From NCBI RefSeq assembly GCF_027409185.1, contig NC_084462.1:186770071-186834070 (forward strand): a DNA stretch of 64,000 nt, in the 5' to 3' direction. Position numbers and translations under genes: made by a program. This document shows, in pieces, positions 1 to 11,224 of this stretch; within the stretch, counting starts at the first letter, position 1, and each line of letters opens with the position of its first letter. The notes beneath the pieces were generated by a model. That model saw nothing but the letters and a program-made list of their open reading frames with translations. It searched no databases and had not been told where the DNA came from. The stretch comes from Cynocephalus volans (lineage: Eukaryota > Chordata > Mammalia > Dermoptera > Cynocephalidae).

Positions 1-1313
1 TTCTGCGTACTAACAGGGAAAAACTAAAACACCACATGCACCTTAGACACTATTTAAGAAGTCTCTGAAAACCTAGTCCACAGAGGAGACACAAACAAGG
101 ACACCAGGGGACATTTTATCCAGTCCGTAGCTTGCTTTGTCATCTTCTTTACAGTGACTTTTGCAGAGACAGACTTTCTAATTAATAGCTCCAGCCTGTC
201 ACTGTTTCTTCCCTGTGTTGTGCTGTTGTCTCACCTCCATTGCATGTGGTATTTTCTCTTTTTATGAAACATTCGTAAGCCGTAGGTGCCTGCTCAGCAC
301 CACGTGAGGTCCCTACCTTCAATGATCAGCCTCATTACTGGGCCCCTCATCTGCACCTGCACAGGAGACTTGGTAAGAATTGAGCAGGGACCTTGACTCA
401 GGGAGCTGAGTGTCTAGGGACAGATCTAGTGAGAATTTAAACAGTGGTAGACAGAGGATGGTATTAGGGCAAGTGTCCGTGATGTCTGAGGGACAGCAGA
501 GAGTGGGCAGGGAGCAGGGCTCTGTCCAGCTGCTTCTCAATATCCACAGGGAATCACCCCAGGGAACCTGAGATACACAACTTGGGACACAGTTCCCAGG
601 GCTGCTTTGAGAGGCCCCACCCAGAATGCAGCCCAGCAGGGCCCTGGTGGGTATTTCTCTCTGTGCTTGTCACCCTGAAACCTCCACAGAGAAGTGTAAG
701 AGCTGTGTCTGGCCCTCAGGCAGCTGCTTCTCCATCCAGGACACTGGAGGATGGACAGAGAGTGGGACAAATAATGAACATCAGTGTCCATGGTGTGGAT
801 GAGGAACCAGAGGATAAACTGCCCCAGGCAGGACACGGACCCCATGGACAGAGTTCCTGAGGGATGATCATAACCATGTGGCAGCACGTGTGCTTGACTG
901 AGGAAAAGGACCACTTAGGGACACTGTGCGCCTGGACTGAGCTAACCTTTAGGGAAAAATATTGTTGATCACGTGAAGATAAGAATCTTTACAATGATTT
1001 GTGTGTCAGGAAAGAGAACAGGTCATGTTCACACCTGAGAAATGAAAGGTCCCAGTGAGTGGAAACATCTTATCTACAAATGAGGGAAGTTACTTCAGTC
1101 TGTGTTGCCTGCAGTGAGAACATGGGAATTAGAGTCACAAACAACAAAGCAGGAAATGACCCTGAGGGACATCTGGGAGTCAGCAGAGCAGAGGAAACCT
1201 CAGATCCCAAGAGGAACCCCCATCCCCTCTCTGCACCTGCTCCATGGGGCAAAGGAGCTGGGTAGGCCTTGAGCGCTCCCTGCAGCCCAGACCACTCCTG
1301 TATCCTGCAGGGA

Positions 1314-1352
1314 GGTTTGTGTCTGGGCTCATGCTGACTTCCTGTCACTGTG
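1314..1352 (-). promoter_or_regulatory. V1 recombination signal sequence (23-bp spacer)
   Basis: Read on the minus strand, the heptamer CACAGTG (1346-1352) directly follows the last V codon. A 23-bp spacer and the nonamer ACACAAACC (1314-1322) come next. Both elements are at or close to consensus, so RAG recombination is expected to be possible. Confidence 0.95.
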
Positions 1353-1793
1353 TCTCTCGCACAGTAATACAGGCCCGTGTCCTCATTGGTCACAGAGCTC
1401 AGCTGCAGGAAGAACTGGTTCTTGGACGTGTCTCTGGTGATGGAGGTGCGGCTCTTGACGGACGGGTTATAACCTGTTCTTCCACTATAACTAATGCTTC
1501 CAATCCACTCAAGGCTCTTCCCCGTGGGCTGGCGGATCCAGCTCCAGTAGTAATCACTGGTTGTGATGGAGAATCCAGAGACTGTGCAGGTGAGGGAGAG
1601 GGTCTGCGAGGGCTTCACCATTCCTGGGCCCGACTCCTGCAGCTGCACCTCGGACAGGACACCTGGAGACAAGGAGAATCAATCACTGTCAGTCACATGC
1701 AGTCACAACCATATCGTAGACCCATGTGTTACATCTGAGACACTCACCTTGGAGAGCTGTCACCAGGCAAAGGAGAAGACCCCACAGTCTCAT
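1353..1793 (-). CDS. Immunoglobulin heavy variable gene V1, VH4/clan II, apparently functional
   Basis: This V segment encodes the variable domain of an antibody heavy chain after V(D)J joining. The leader exon is 1748-1793, 46 nt, starting [15 protein letters not shown], with a GTGAGT donor. The V exon is 1353-1662, after a CAG acceptor. It begins GVLS then [10 protein letters not shown] and is open throughout. Invariant residues are present: first Cys in LTCTVS, Trp in WSWIRQ, and the second Cys in LYYCAR. The CDR1 run [11 protein letters not shown] is one of the long VH4-type loops. FR2 has QPTGKSLEW rather than the commoner PPGKGLEW, and FR3 ends EDTGLYYC instead of the usual AVYYC. The RSS is canonical. 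The octamer lies 112 bp upstream of the ATG. The family call rests on motif pattern, and the species-specific gene name is unknown. Confidence 0.93.
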
Positions 1794-1904
1794 CTTCTGT
1801 TAGATCTCAACTCTGCCTTCCCCAGACACCTGAGCCCTGTCTGAGGACAGACCTGTGAGCTTCCACCACCCATGATCTACATTTACCCTGGAGCTTGAAG
1901 GAAA

Positions 1905-1912
1905 ATTTGCAT
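1905..1912 (-). promoter_or_regulatory. V1 promoter octamer
   Basis: ATGCAAAT on the minus strand, 112 bp upstream of the V1 start codon. It is the Oct-1/Oct-2 binding element typical of VH promoters. The same site is conserved in the copy-B pseudogene at 20851. Confidence 0.85.
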
Positions 1913-3741
1913 GTGGGAGAGCTCTGTCCTTATAAGCGGTAAGGAACTGAGGTGGGACTTCTGCATTTTTGATGGGCCTATATTCTATTATTTTCTGAAA
2001 ATTACATGACATATAATTATCAGATGTGAAAGAACACTCCATAATGTGGCCCCAGATTTCTTAGCCCAGATCTACCTTCCTTCTACCTTCTCTTGTGCCT
2101 TGTCTTGGGCCCAGCCCAGCTTTTCCCACAAACTCAAGCTCTGGGTCGTTCTTTTACAGTTCTGATCACAGCACAAACCCTGCTTCCTTTCCCTGCACCC
2201 TCTCCTGTCATGTGGTTCTCATCACATCTGAGAGCTTGTTACATTGTTACATGGTTGCTGTTCCATGAGTTCCAGGCCTGCCTTGTGCTCCGTCCACCAT
2301 GTGATACAAGACACAGCACATGGGAACCCACAGGGACTCTGCGAACTACAGCATCCTGTACATGACTGAGGAAACTGATTCTCACTGTTTGGAAAAGATA
2401 AATGGACTCTTTTAAATGCACCTTAACAAGGTAAATCCTGTGCTTCTAATGTGTTCGAATTTTCAACAGAAATTCAGTTCTCACCCTTATTATTTTAAAC
2501 ATTGATGTAATTCTTTCATTTAGTCCTACAATCACATCAGATATCCCCGCTTGTGAAAATATCAATCACAATGGTTAACATGCAAGCAGTAATAATATCC
2601 CTAATATGAAAGTTTAAAAACACACTTCCCTTTGATGTCGCTGCATTGGGGCCCATGACAGCCACTCCATGACTGTGGTCACTGCCCTCTGAGATGCCGC
2701 CCACCACAGAGAAAGAGGCCAGGGGCTGTGCTGGATGCTGTGCTGTGTCTACTCCTGTGAGCCCCCTCTCAGTCCCAAGAGCAGGTCCATGTCATGGAGG
2801 GACAGCCCTTGAAGGCTCCTGAATGGATTATAAGTCAGGAGCTGCTGATGGACAATTCGGGGCTGATTCTTCAGTTCTTGTTAACTCATGAATTTTGCTG
2901 AGATTTTACCAAAATGGTAAAAGACCTGAAAAAAGGCAAAGGAAAACAAACACACTGAAATGACAAAGCAAGTATCAGACCCAGGATAAGATGTGACATA
3001 GGTTTTGGAATTATCAGAGAGGAGATTTAAAATAACTAGGTGTATGTGCAACTCTGTTTCGGTTTGTTTCTAAACCTTCAGCCGACTCTGCAGAGTCCCA
3101 GCTGCCCATGTCGATTTGCCCAGGATAATTTATCAGTACGTTCTGCCTAGTGTAGGAAACGCTCCAGCATCTCAGTGCAATAAAGTTTCAAGAACAAATA
3201 CGTACTGTTTGCTCATTTCTACTCTAATGTGTCCAGGAGGGAAATTGTGGTGAGAAGAGGTGTCTGATTCATAACGTCACTCAGGAACCCAGACTCCCAC
3301 TGGTTTGAGACCCAGAACCTACAGCTTGTGGACTGATGCTTAATAGAAGACAGAAGGAGAGGGAATGATGAATTTCAGGTGGACTATTTTTTAACTGTTG
3401 TAAATACGCTTACCATGAGCTCTTCTCTGTTAACACATTGTAAGTGCACAATGCAGTATTGTTAACTGTGGGTGCAGTGTTGTAGAGCAGATCCCCAGAG
3501 CTTGTTCATCCTGTGCAACTGAAGCTTTGTACCTGTTGAACTTTAATTTAATTATCCAGGCTGTGACTGTGTATCTGTGTACCTTTCCTTTGGTTTGATT
3601 AATCATATGGTCCTGACTTACATCAAAAGATCAAAAATGTATGTTTTCTGTCATCTCTGCATGCAAGAGGACAACAGGTTTTGGGGGGAATTGGAGGGTA
3701 ACACACTAACCATGTGTCACCTGAGTCTCTCTCTCTCCCCC

Positions 3742-3743
<2 letters not shown>

Positions 3744-3805
<62 letters not shown>
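3744..3805. repeat. (CA)n microsatellite
   Basis: About 31 CA units, preceded by a CT-rich run. The matching place in copy B (about 22690-22730) has only a short interrupted CT/CA tract, so the array expanded in copy A after duplication or shrank in copy B. Confidence 0.95.
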
Positions 3806-3807
<2 letters not shown>

Positions 3808-4711
3808 GTACGCCCGCCCGCACACATTCACCAGGTGAGTTTTTGGAAAATCTAACTTGAACGATGCCTCTGATTGATGCTGAGCAATTCCTTGTAACAT
3901 ACACAAATGTGAAACTTCACAGCCCTGTTCTGACATATGTCACTGTGTAGTGGAATAATCTTCCAAGGTACAGATTCAGCAGGTCAGCCCTGTGTGTTGT
4001 GGAGAATGAATCGTCGCTGTTCCTTGTATCATAATTATCCTGCTAGCCTCATTTGCATGTTGCATATTAACTTGCATTAGGAGTGTTTGTGTTTTGTGGA
4101 TGGATCTATTTTTTAATTATTTAAAGAAAAAATAATATTAAAATTCATTAAGCAGGACTCTCACACCAATAAAAGGATAAAATATATTCAAAAATATGTC
4201 TTATATAGATTGTCAGAAAAGGGAGAAAAAATACTAGCAGAGAGAATTTTATTATGCTTTAAATGAAACAATGTTAAACACAATGACTATGCAAATAATA
4301 ACCATAATGAGCAGTATTGATATGTTTAATGAATCAGTAGGCAAACCTAAACAACAGCAAAAAATAAATTATGAAACAGCAATGGCATTGGAGACCAACA
4401 GAGAGGTGAGTTGAGATTTTATCTCATGGATTTAGGGATTATAGGGATCAAAATTCTGAGCATCACTAGACTTGGATAGGACACAGATTTGTACGTTATT
4501 CTCTTCTGAAACACAAATATAGAAGAAAGAGAGAGAGAGAGAGACAAGGAGAGGGAAAGAGAAAACTATCACGGTGAAAAAAGGAAAAATGTTCAAGAAT
4601 CAGACCTACAAGGCAAGGAAGAAAGGGGGTCATGGATTGAGAATAACCTTAGAGATCAGAAAGCAACACACCCCATCATGTCAAAATGTGCACGTAACTG
4701 TGTTAAATTTC

Positions 4712-5115
4712 TCTGCCATGAAAAGGTATGACGTTCCATCATTCACAGCAACATGGATGACCTTGGTGAAAATAATGTTGAGTGAAATAAGCCAAGCAAA
4801 GGGGAAAAAATGCCACATGTTCTCCATCATAAGTGAGAGGTAAGAGAGAACGAAGGAAGGAAAGAAAAGCCACAGGGGTGCATTGGTCTTGCAGAGGGAC
4901 AGAGCAGACCTCGGGTTGTGGAATGGGGTGGAGACAAGACAGAGGGGGAAGGACATAAGGGATTAATTGTGCGGGGGACACGAGGAATAATCACAATTCG
5001 TAGAATAGGCATGGTAATAGTACTGATCTGGCCACCACATTTTGGGCACAAGTGCCGACGGTAAGCTTTGTACCCTGTGAATATTCATAACCAATAAAAA
5101 AAATAGAAAATAAAA
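4712..5115 (+). mobile_element. L1 3' fragment specific to copy A
   Basis: The end of ORF2 and the 3' UTR of an L1. The recognisable pattern ACAGCAACATGGATGA is followed by TGAGTGAAATAAGCCAAGCA and CACATGTTCTC. A purine-rich UTR ending in CAATAAA-like and poly-A sequence follows near 5090-5115. Copy B runs directly from the corresponding left flank (about 23540) to the right flank (GGCAAAATG) without it, so it inserted after the duplication or was lost from copy B. Confidence 0.75.
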
Positions 5116-6140
5116 AAAATATTGAATAAAAGAAGTAAAAGGCAAAATGAGAGCTTTTATTGCAAAAAGTGCATGCTATCGGCAATATCTGCAGTGCACG
5201 TTTGTATGTATTTGAAGGTAAGATGTTTGGGAATGCATGACCTGAAATCAGCAATGACAATATTGTCAGAGAAAAGCTGACATAAAAACACCGATGTTAT
5301 GACGAGGCTTTATTGAAGTTCAATTATGTCTGAAGATAATGCCCTAAACTGCATGGCTGTGGTACTTGGTAACAAATCAATCACCATGTTACACTTTTTC
5401 AGGGTCTTCCCATCAGACTTTCTAACATGGGATAATTCAATTCAATTTCAAATGTAACAGGGTCATGAGGAAACTAGTAAAAGGTTAAAAGTACTCAGCA
5501 ACACTTTTAATTTCCTCTTTAATTACAAAAGTGAGATTGACACTGGTTGATTTTTTATTTGTATGTTATGTTGTCAGCCCTTGGAAGTTCACATTCCACT
5601 TGCCTGGTAAATTTAGAGCATGACTGTGTTTAAAGGAAAGGCACAAATGATTGTTTAAAAATGTTTCCACTAATACTGACCCTCAATTCAAAGGATAAAC
5701 ATACCCTGCTGTCCTGTGTCCAGGTTCATAAGTAGAAAACTCAGCTCATTTGCTTATGTAATTTATTAATTTTTCCCTAAAAGTGTTTTCAGTGCAAAGT
5801 TCCTATCTCCATCGTGCTTCAGGTCTGTTCCCAAATTTTCAGGCTCAGAGATATTTGTATGTGTCCTCTGACCACTGAGGACACCAAGGATGATGGTTTT
5901 GACCAGAATACTCAGCCCGTTCCCTCTCTGTTGTCTGATTCCTGCCACCCATGGGACTGTCCACCTCAGTGCTCTGCAGCTTCTGAGGCCATCTGGACGT
6001 CATCTGACACCAGGTGTGTGTGTTGTGAGAGGTGTCCTGGGATCAGCAGATGCTCTGTCCTTACAGAAATACGGTGTTCTCAAGAAAGCTGCTTGATGGC
6101 TACAGACAATTTCAAGTTAATATTAGATAAATGTTTCTTT

Positions 6141-6412
6141 TAATCACAGATAAGTGAGAACATGTGGAATTTCTCTTTCTGTGCCTGACTCATTTCATGA
6201 AGATAAAAATAAATAAATAAATACACAATTAATCTGTGGGGAGGAGAAGACACAACAATTACAATTCCTTGTGAAGTTGTTACAACAAGTGAACAGATAT
6301 GAGGTTGTTGGGAGGGGGCGAGGCAGGGGGAAGGGAGGTTTTGGTAATGGGCCTTAATAATCAACTACATTGTATATTGATAAAATAAAACAAAATTCAT
6401 AAAATGTTTCTA
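6141..6412 (+). mobile_element. 5'-inverted (twin-primed) L1 3' end, copy A only
   Basis: 6143-6198 is the minus-strand version of the ORF2/3'UTR junction (AAGTGAGAACATGTGG to GCCTGACTCATTTCA). From about 6199 the sequence switches to plus-strand 3' UTR and runs to AATAAAACAAAATTCATAAA. The element is flanked by AAATGTTTCT on the left (6131-6140) and the right (about 6402-6411), which is a clear target-site duplication. Copy B has one uninterrupted version of this site near 26205. A 5' inversion with a target duplication is the signature of twin priming. Confidence 0.8.
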
Positions 6413-6840
6413 TGAATCAGCTCTACTTGATATAGACAAATTGGTTACTATGTTAAATCAGCACTGGTGGTGAATCTTTTCAAAGAGAGCTAATATTGCT
6501 TTGGTCATATGTAACTGGTCAACAAGATAATCCTGGGAATTTCTGAAGGTGGAACATGGCCATGAGACAAATCTCAAGGGCTCTGGACATCTGCAGGGGG
6601 ATTTTCTTCAACTTCCTTCCATTCTTCAGAGGATTCAGAGGTGTTTTATTTACCACCTGCCTCTTTTCTCTATGTCTTGATCTTTTCTCTATGTCTTGAT
6701 ATAATCCATTGGCAAAATGTTACAGCTCTTTCAGTTGATAAAAAGCTGCTTTATTTTGTGTTTCCAACCTGTGATATGAAAAAAATTACATTAAGTGAGC
6801 TTGTCAAAATTCTAAACACAAGAGCACACACATATGAAAC

Positions 6841-7960
6841 TCAGTCATGACTAGGAATTTTTTATTGAGGATGTACGTAATTACACATAAATTACATAAA
6901 TATATTCAAGGTGAACCATGGCATGAGTCTCTAGTGATTATATAAGACAGAAATGGGCAGCCTCATTGGTGCTTTTTTATTGTTCCCATTAGGGACTTCT
7001 GTCCACGTGGACACATGACACAGTTCTACTCATGGAGGCAGGAGAGATGGTCTGCTGGGGCTTTCCTGATTCTTCAGAAGGGCATTTCAGAAGAATGATC
7101 CCCTTTCTTGTATAAAACAAAATATCATTGTATTTGTGTGTGACTGGAAAGTCATTCATGTCCACACTTGATAAGAGCGAACTGTGTCATGAAGCTAAAT
7201 TGTGAAGCTTATTAGTGTCTAACATTGAGAAAACTAGTTAACTGGATACATGAATTGTTGAAATACCTAAGTCTGGATCCATTCTAATATGTTCTTCTTG
7301 TTTCACTACCTTGTGATTTGTGTCATTGTTTAGTCAGTTCCAGTCACCTGTTTACTTCCTGCTGAAATAGAGCACATAATCATCTAGAGATGTTAAGATT
7401 AAAAGGAAAATGAATAACTGACTTGAAAAATAACCTGAGTTCGAGGTCAGGTACCAATTACTTTGTTGTTAGTAATACAGGTAGAAGTTGTGAATAAATG
7501 CTATGTGCTCAAAATAATTTTATCGTATTTATGGCAATTCCACACATTTCTTAGATTTATTAGAGACTCACATTGAGAACCTTGAAATAATTATTTTGGG
7601 TTTATTAATTATGCCATTATAACACAACTGGTTATTTTATTAACCAGGAATTGCTATTCCAATGTTATCTTTACATTAGACTGAGATCCTCTGCCTTATG
7701 TAAAATAACTCCAGATGACAGAAAGTATTTCACTTATTACAGCTCATAAATTAGCCAAAACAGGAATAAGCACACGTGATTTTGGAGAAGTGCACGTCTG
7801 TGAACACTTTTCAAACAAAGGGGATTCTCACATCATCCGGAAAACAACATTAAAACAGACAAGCTCAGGAACTTTCAGAGCCGCTCCTATATCCCAATTA
7901 CTTGGCTGTCCGGATGCTCTCAGGACACACACACATCTGTATTCACCTCAGTAGAACTCA
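6841..7960. other. A+T-rich spacer, no gene seen
   Basis: Unique-looking A+T-rich DNA between copy A and the orphan VH promoter. Several short open frames are present, but none has a recognisable domain, a splice context or a signal. Confidence 0.5.
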
Positions 7961-7964
7961 GGTC

Positions 7965-7981
7965 ATTTGCATATTCATGAG
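7965..7981 (-). promoter_or_regulatory. Orphan VH promoter (heptamer plus octamer)
   Basis: On the minus strand the sequence reads CTCATGAATATGCAAAT. This is the VH heptamer CTCATGA (7975-7981), a 2-bp gap and the perfect octamer ATGCAAAT (7965-7972). This pair in this spacing is a known hallmark of VH promoters. A leader exon would be expected within about 150 bp downstream (7.96 to 7.80 kb), but I find neither a leader nor a V exon there. Most likely it is the surviving promoter of a deleted V gene. Confidence 0.7.
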
Positions 7982-9106
7982 GTGGAGTATTTTATAGTTC
8001 AATAACTAGCTCGGCCTCAGAGGAGGAGACCGATGGCACATGGGCCACGCCACAGTGAGAGGCTGCAGGTCCAGGTCCTAATCCACCTTGAGGCCATGCA
8101 TCTCCTGCCTCACCCCTGAGCTCAGAGCAGGCAGAGCTCCCCTCTCTGAGGAACAAGACCCCCCAGGACACTCGTCTCACTGTGAACCCACATCTGAGTA
8201 TTATGGAGACCACCTCGATCATTTATGAGCCTGTCAGTGTCGCTATTGCTGAGCTGTTGCACTGACCCCATGCTGGCCTCACCAGGCACCAGAGCAGCCT
8301 CTGTAACTCAGAGAGAGTGACCATGAGTGTCCAGCAGGACTCATGGGTGGCTGTGAGATCTATTGGGCACTTCTGAGTTTGTTTCCCTGCACCTGTCTGG
8401 GTGACCTATGATCCCAGGCTGTTCAGTAGAAAGACCCCTGATTCTCAGAATAACCATGGAATGTGTGATCCACGGCTGGGTCCCTGATTATATTGACAAG
8501 AAGTTGAATGGGGCACTTCATAAACAAATATTTCCCAAAATATTGCTTGAAAATTCTGTTTTGAATTAATCTGAATCTCATCCCCAACTCCTCATAATAA
8601 AATGTACACGGTATTTACATAGTTACCATTCATGCACATTGGTCCTCATATCACTAATCTATTTATGATCAACTCAGGTTCATTCATCTGCCACCATCTC
8701 TGAATCACCACTTTCCTGTCAAACACCCAGGCCAGGTAACATCACTAGGCCTGAAATCTGAATGCCCTGTTACTGCGATCAGTGTGTAACCCAAAATTCT
8801 GCACCATTTGAATTAATGAAGGCATCCCTGTATTCCAGAATTTTACTAGTGAGACACCTATGAGAACTAAAAATTCCTTCTAAATATTGCTCTCCTTGCA
8901 TTATCGTTTCAGCTGAATGCTCCAGGTAAAATAAAATATTGTAGGAACATCTGCACTGCTTTAAATATTTGCATTTATGTCAGTATTTTTGAAAGATGAC
9001 GCTCCAGGCCTTGACAGCCTCTTCCCAGCCAGCTCTGCACATGCTGGAGCCTGTGCTGGGCGTGTCCTGAGCACCCCCTGCAGCCCAGTGCTGGCCCTGC
9101 AGGGGA
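7982..9106. other. Intergenic DNA upstream of the orphan promoter
   Basis: Moderately GC-rich to 8.35 kb, then A+T-rich. It could be the old 5' flank of the lost V gene. The open frame on the minus strand at 7992-8222 has no family signature. No RNA gene or repeat recognised. Confidence 0.4.
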
Positions 9107-9145
9107 GGATCCTGTCTGGGCTCAGGGTGTGTTCTCCTCACAGCG
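9107..9145 (-). promoter_or_regulatory. Decayed RSS of VH3 relic
   Basis: The heptamer position (9139-9145) reads CGCTGTG on the minus strand. The first three bases, essential for RAG cleavage, are damaged (CAC to CGC). A 23-bp spacer and a nonamer-like ACAGGATCC (9107-9115) follow, so the spacing is preserved although the sequence has decayed. Confidence 0.65.
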
Positions 9146-9380
9146 TTTCTACTGCAGTATTAAAGGTCTGTGCCACAGCTTCAGAGATTTCTTTCAGGGA
9201 CACCATATGCTTTTGTCAGCATTTCTTAAGATAGTGAATTGGTCTCACTAAACCCAAATGCTCTGTAGAGAAAAAACAAGTGAACGTTTTATAAAACTAC
9301 CTGGAAGCCTGTTCCCTGGAGCTGGCAGATGCAGTGACATAGTTGACACTCACGGTGAGTCCAGAAATTCTCCGGGGGTT
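9146..9380 (-). pseudogene. VH3-like V relic (frameshifted, 5' truncated)
   Basis: Read on the minus strand this is a decayed V exon. SGLTVSVNYVT resembles the FR1/CDR1 junction of VH3 genes. It is followed by a base-deleted version of the WVRQAPGK codons. FR3 remains (QFTILRNADKS) appear in another frame, then a decayed EDTAVYYC region next to the RSS. Most of FR1 and the leader cannot be found. Several indels and stops rule out expression, and the heptamer is broken. The call rests on the combined order of FR pieces and RSS spacing. Family assignment to VH3 is likely but not certain. Confidence 0.7.
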
Positions 9381-9504
9381 GGGACAGTTTCTTATCTTCT
9401 TATCTCCTTCAGGGTTATCTTGCAGATGGTCATAGCAGAAAACACCTGAGTCTACAGAATTATGGGGCTCAGAGCCCACTCCACAGCTAATAATGCAGGT
9501 AAAC

Positions 9505-9505
9505 G

Positions 9506-9552
<47 letters not shown>
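9505..9552. repeat. (CG)n(CA)n microsatellite
   Basis: A short GCGC run passing into about 20 CA units. It lies just 5' (minus sense) of the VH3 relic. Confidence 0.95.
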
Positions 9553-9554
<2 letters not shown>

Positions 9555-9859
9555 GCTAGTGTTAATGGTAATGAGCAGGAAATATGTACTTCTTGTCTGT
9601 ATCTTACATGCAGGTAGTACCTCTACAGTGACCCTAGGCTTAGGATTGTGACTCACTTTGTCAAACAGAACAAAAGTAAACACAATGCCAGTGTAGACTT
9701 GGGAAGTACACACATTGTGGGATTTCCTGCTCTCCCATCACACAGGAACTCTGTAGATGCCTGTGAGATGGGGCCAGGGTCTCCCTGAGGAGGGCCAGAC
9801 ATACAAAGCCATGCCCAGTCAGTGCAACCAGACTGAGCCCCCTGACATGATCAAGTGGG

Positions 9860-11215
9860 ATTCTTCCAAATGATGCAAGGATGGTTCAATATACTCAATT
9901 AATAGACATGATTCATTACTTCAAAAATTTAAAAAATATCAAGAACAAGAATCATATGGTCATCTCAAGAGACATAGAATAAGCATTTGATAAAATACGC
10001 AATCCCTTCATGATAAAGACTCTTCACAAATTAGGTATAGCAGGAAAAAATAAAAATAAATAAAAACTAGTAAATGCCAAACATGACAAACCTACCAAAA
10101 ACATCATCCTGAATAGAGAAAAAAGAAAAGTTTTTGTTTGTTTGTTTGTTTTTCTTTAAGAGCAGGGAGAAGACAAGGATGGCCACTGTCACCTCTCCTA
10201 TGTAACATAGTATCGGAAGAGCTGGCCAGAGCATTCAGAGAGGACTAAGAAGTAAAGGGAAACCCAATTGGCCAAAACAAAGTCGAATTGTTCCCTTTTG
10301 CAGATGACATGATCTTATATAAAGAAAAACCTAAAGAATCTAGTAAAGAACTCTTAGAAGTGACAAGCAAATTCCATAAATTAGTTTGAAACAAAATCAA
10401 TATATGTAAAATACAGTAGTGTTTTAATACACCAAGAACAAACTATCAGAAAAGAGATTGAAAAAGCAATCCCATTTACAATACTCACCCCAAAATAAAA
10501 TACCTAGAAATATATTTAACCAAGGAAGTGAAAGATCTCTACAATGAGAACTACAAAACAATGCTGAAAGAAATTAAATAGGACACCAAAAGACGGAACG
10601 CCATGTCATTTACATGGTTTGGAAGTGTTAATGTGAAAATGTCCATACCACCCAAAGGTATATACAGTTTCAATGCAATTGCATTCTTCAGAGAAATAGA
10701 AAAAACAATCCTCACATTCATATGGAACAACAAAAGACATCGAATAGAATCAAAAGGAAAAACAAACAAATGGGATTATATCATACTAAAATCTTCTGCA
10801 TTGCAATGGGAACATTCAACAGAATGAAAAGATGACTTACAGATAGGGAAAAAAATTACAAAATATTCATCCAACAAGGACTAATATCCAGAATATGCAA
10901 GGAATTCAAACAACTTCACAGTAAAATACATATGTACATATATATGTAAAGTACATATATATATATGTACATACATATTTTAAAAATTGACAAAGGTGCT
11001 GAAAATGCATTTGTCAAAAAAGACATACAAATGGCCAGCAGTCATGAAAAAATGCTCAACATCACTAAGCATCAGGGAAATGCAAATGAAAACCACATTG
11101 TGACATCACCTCACTCCAGTTCCACTGGCTAAAATCAAAAGGACACAGAATAACAAACGCTGGTGAGGATGCAGACAAATGGGAACACTTCTAGACTTCC
11201 CGTGGAACTGTTAGT
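9860..11215 (+). mobile_element. L1 ORF2 fragment
   Basis: Degenerate reverse-transcriptase 3' half on the plus strand: GATGGTTCAATATA, a CATCCTGAATAGAG stretch, GATGACATGATCTTATAT (the decayed YADD region), CAATGCAATTGCATTCTTC and ACATTCATATGGAACAAC. No long frame remains. Includes a small (GTTT)n at about 10135 and an AT tract at 10925-10980. It joins a minus-strand L1 near 11215-11225. Confidence 0.85.
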
Positions 11216-11224
11216 TAGTTCAGC

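Larger units (their letters stand above)
11..6840. repeat. Tandem IGHV duplication unit, copy A (contains V1)
   Basis: This stretch is similar along its length to 19424-26630. Shared landmarks in the same order are the block starting ACTAAAAC near 21, the conserved 3' flank of the VH4 gene, the VH4 gene itself, the long upstream flank, a CA/GT-rich tract near 3.7 kb, the ATTTCCACTTC-poor A+T-rich spacer near 5.3-5.8 kb and the block ending GAGCACACACA near 6.83 kb. The homology reaches the left window edge, so the true start may lie outside. Copy A carries two L1 insertions (about 4712-5115 and 6143-6405) that copy B lacks. Apart from V1, the stretches 1-1300, 1913-3740, 3806-4700 and 5116-6140 hold no gene that I can recognise. 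Confidence 0.88.

Noticed and set aside
3577-3936. Open frames on both strands across the CA repeat at 3.7 kb.
   Set aside because: They are His-Thr and Cys-Val repeats from a dinucleotide array, not proteins.
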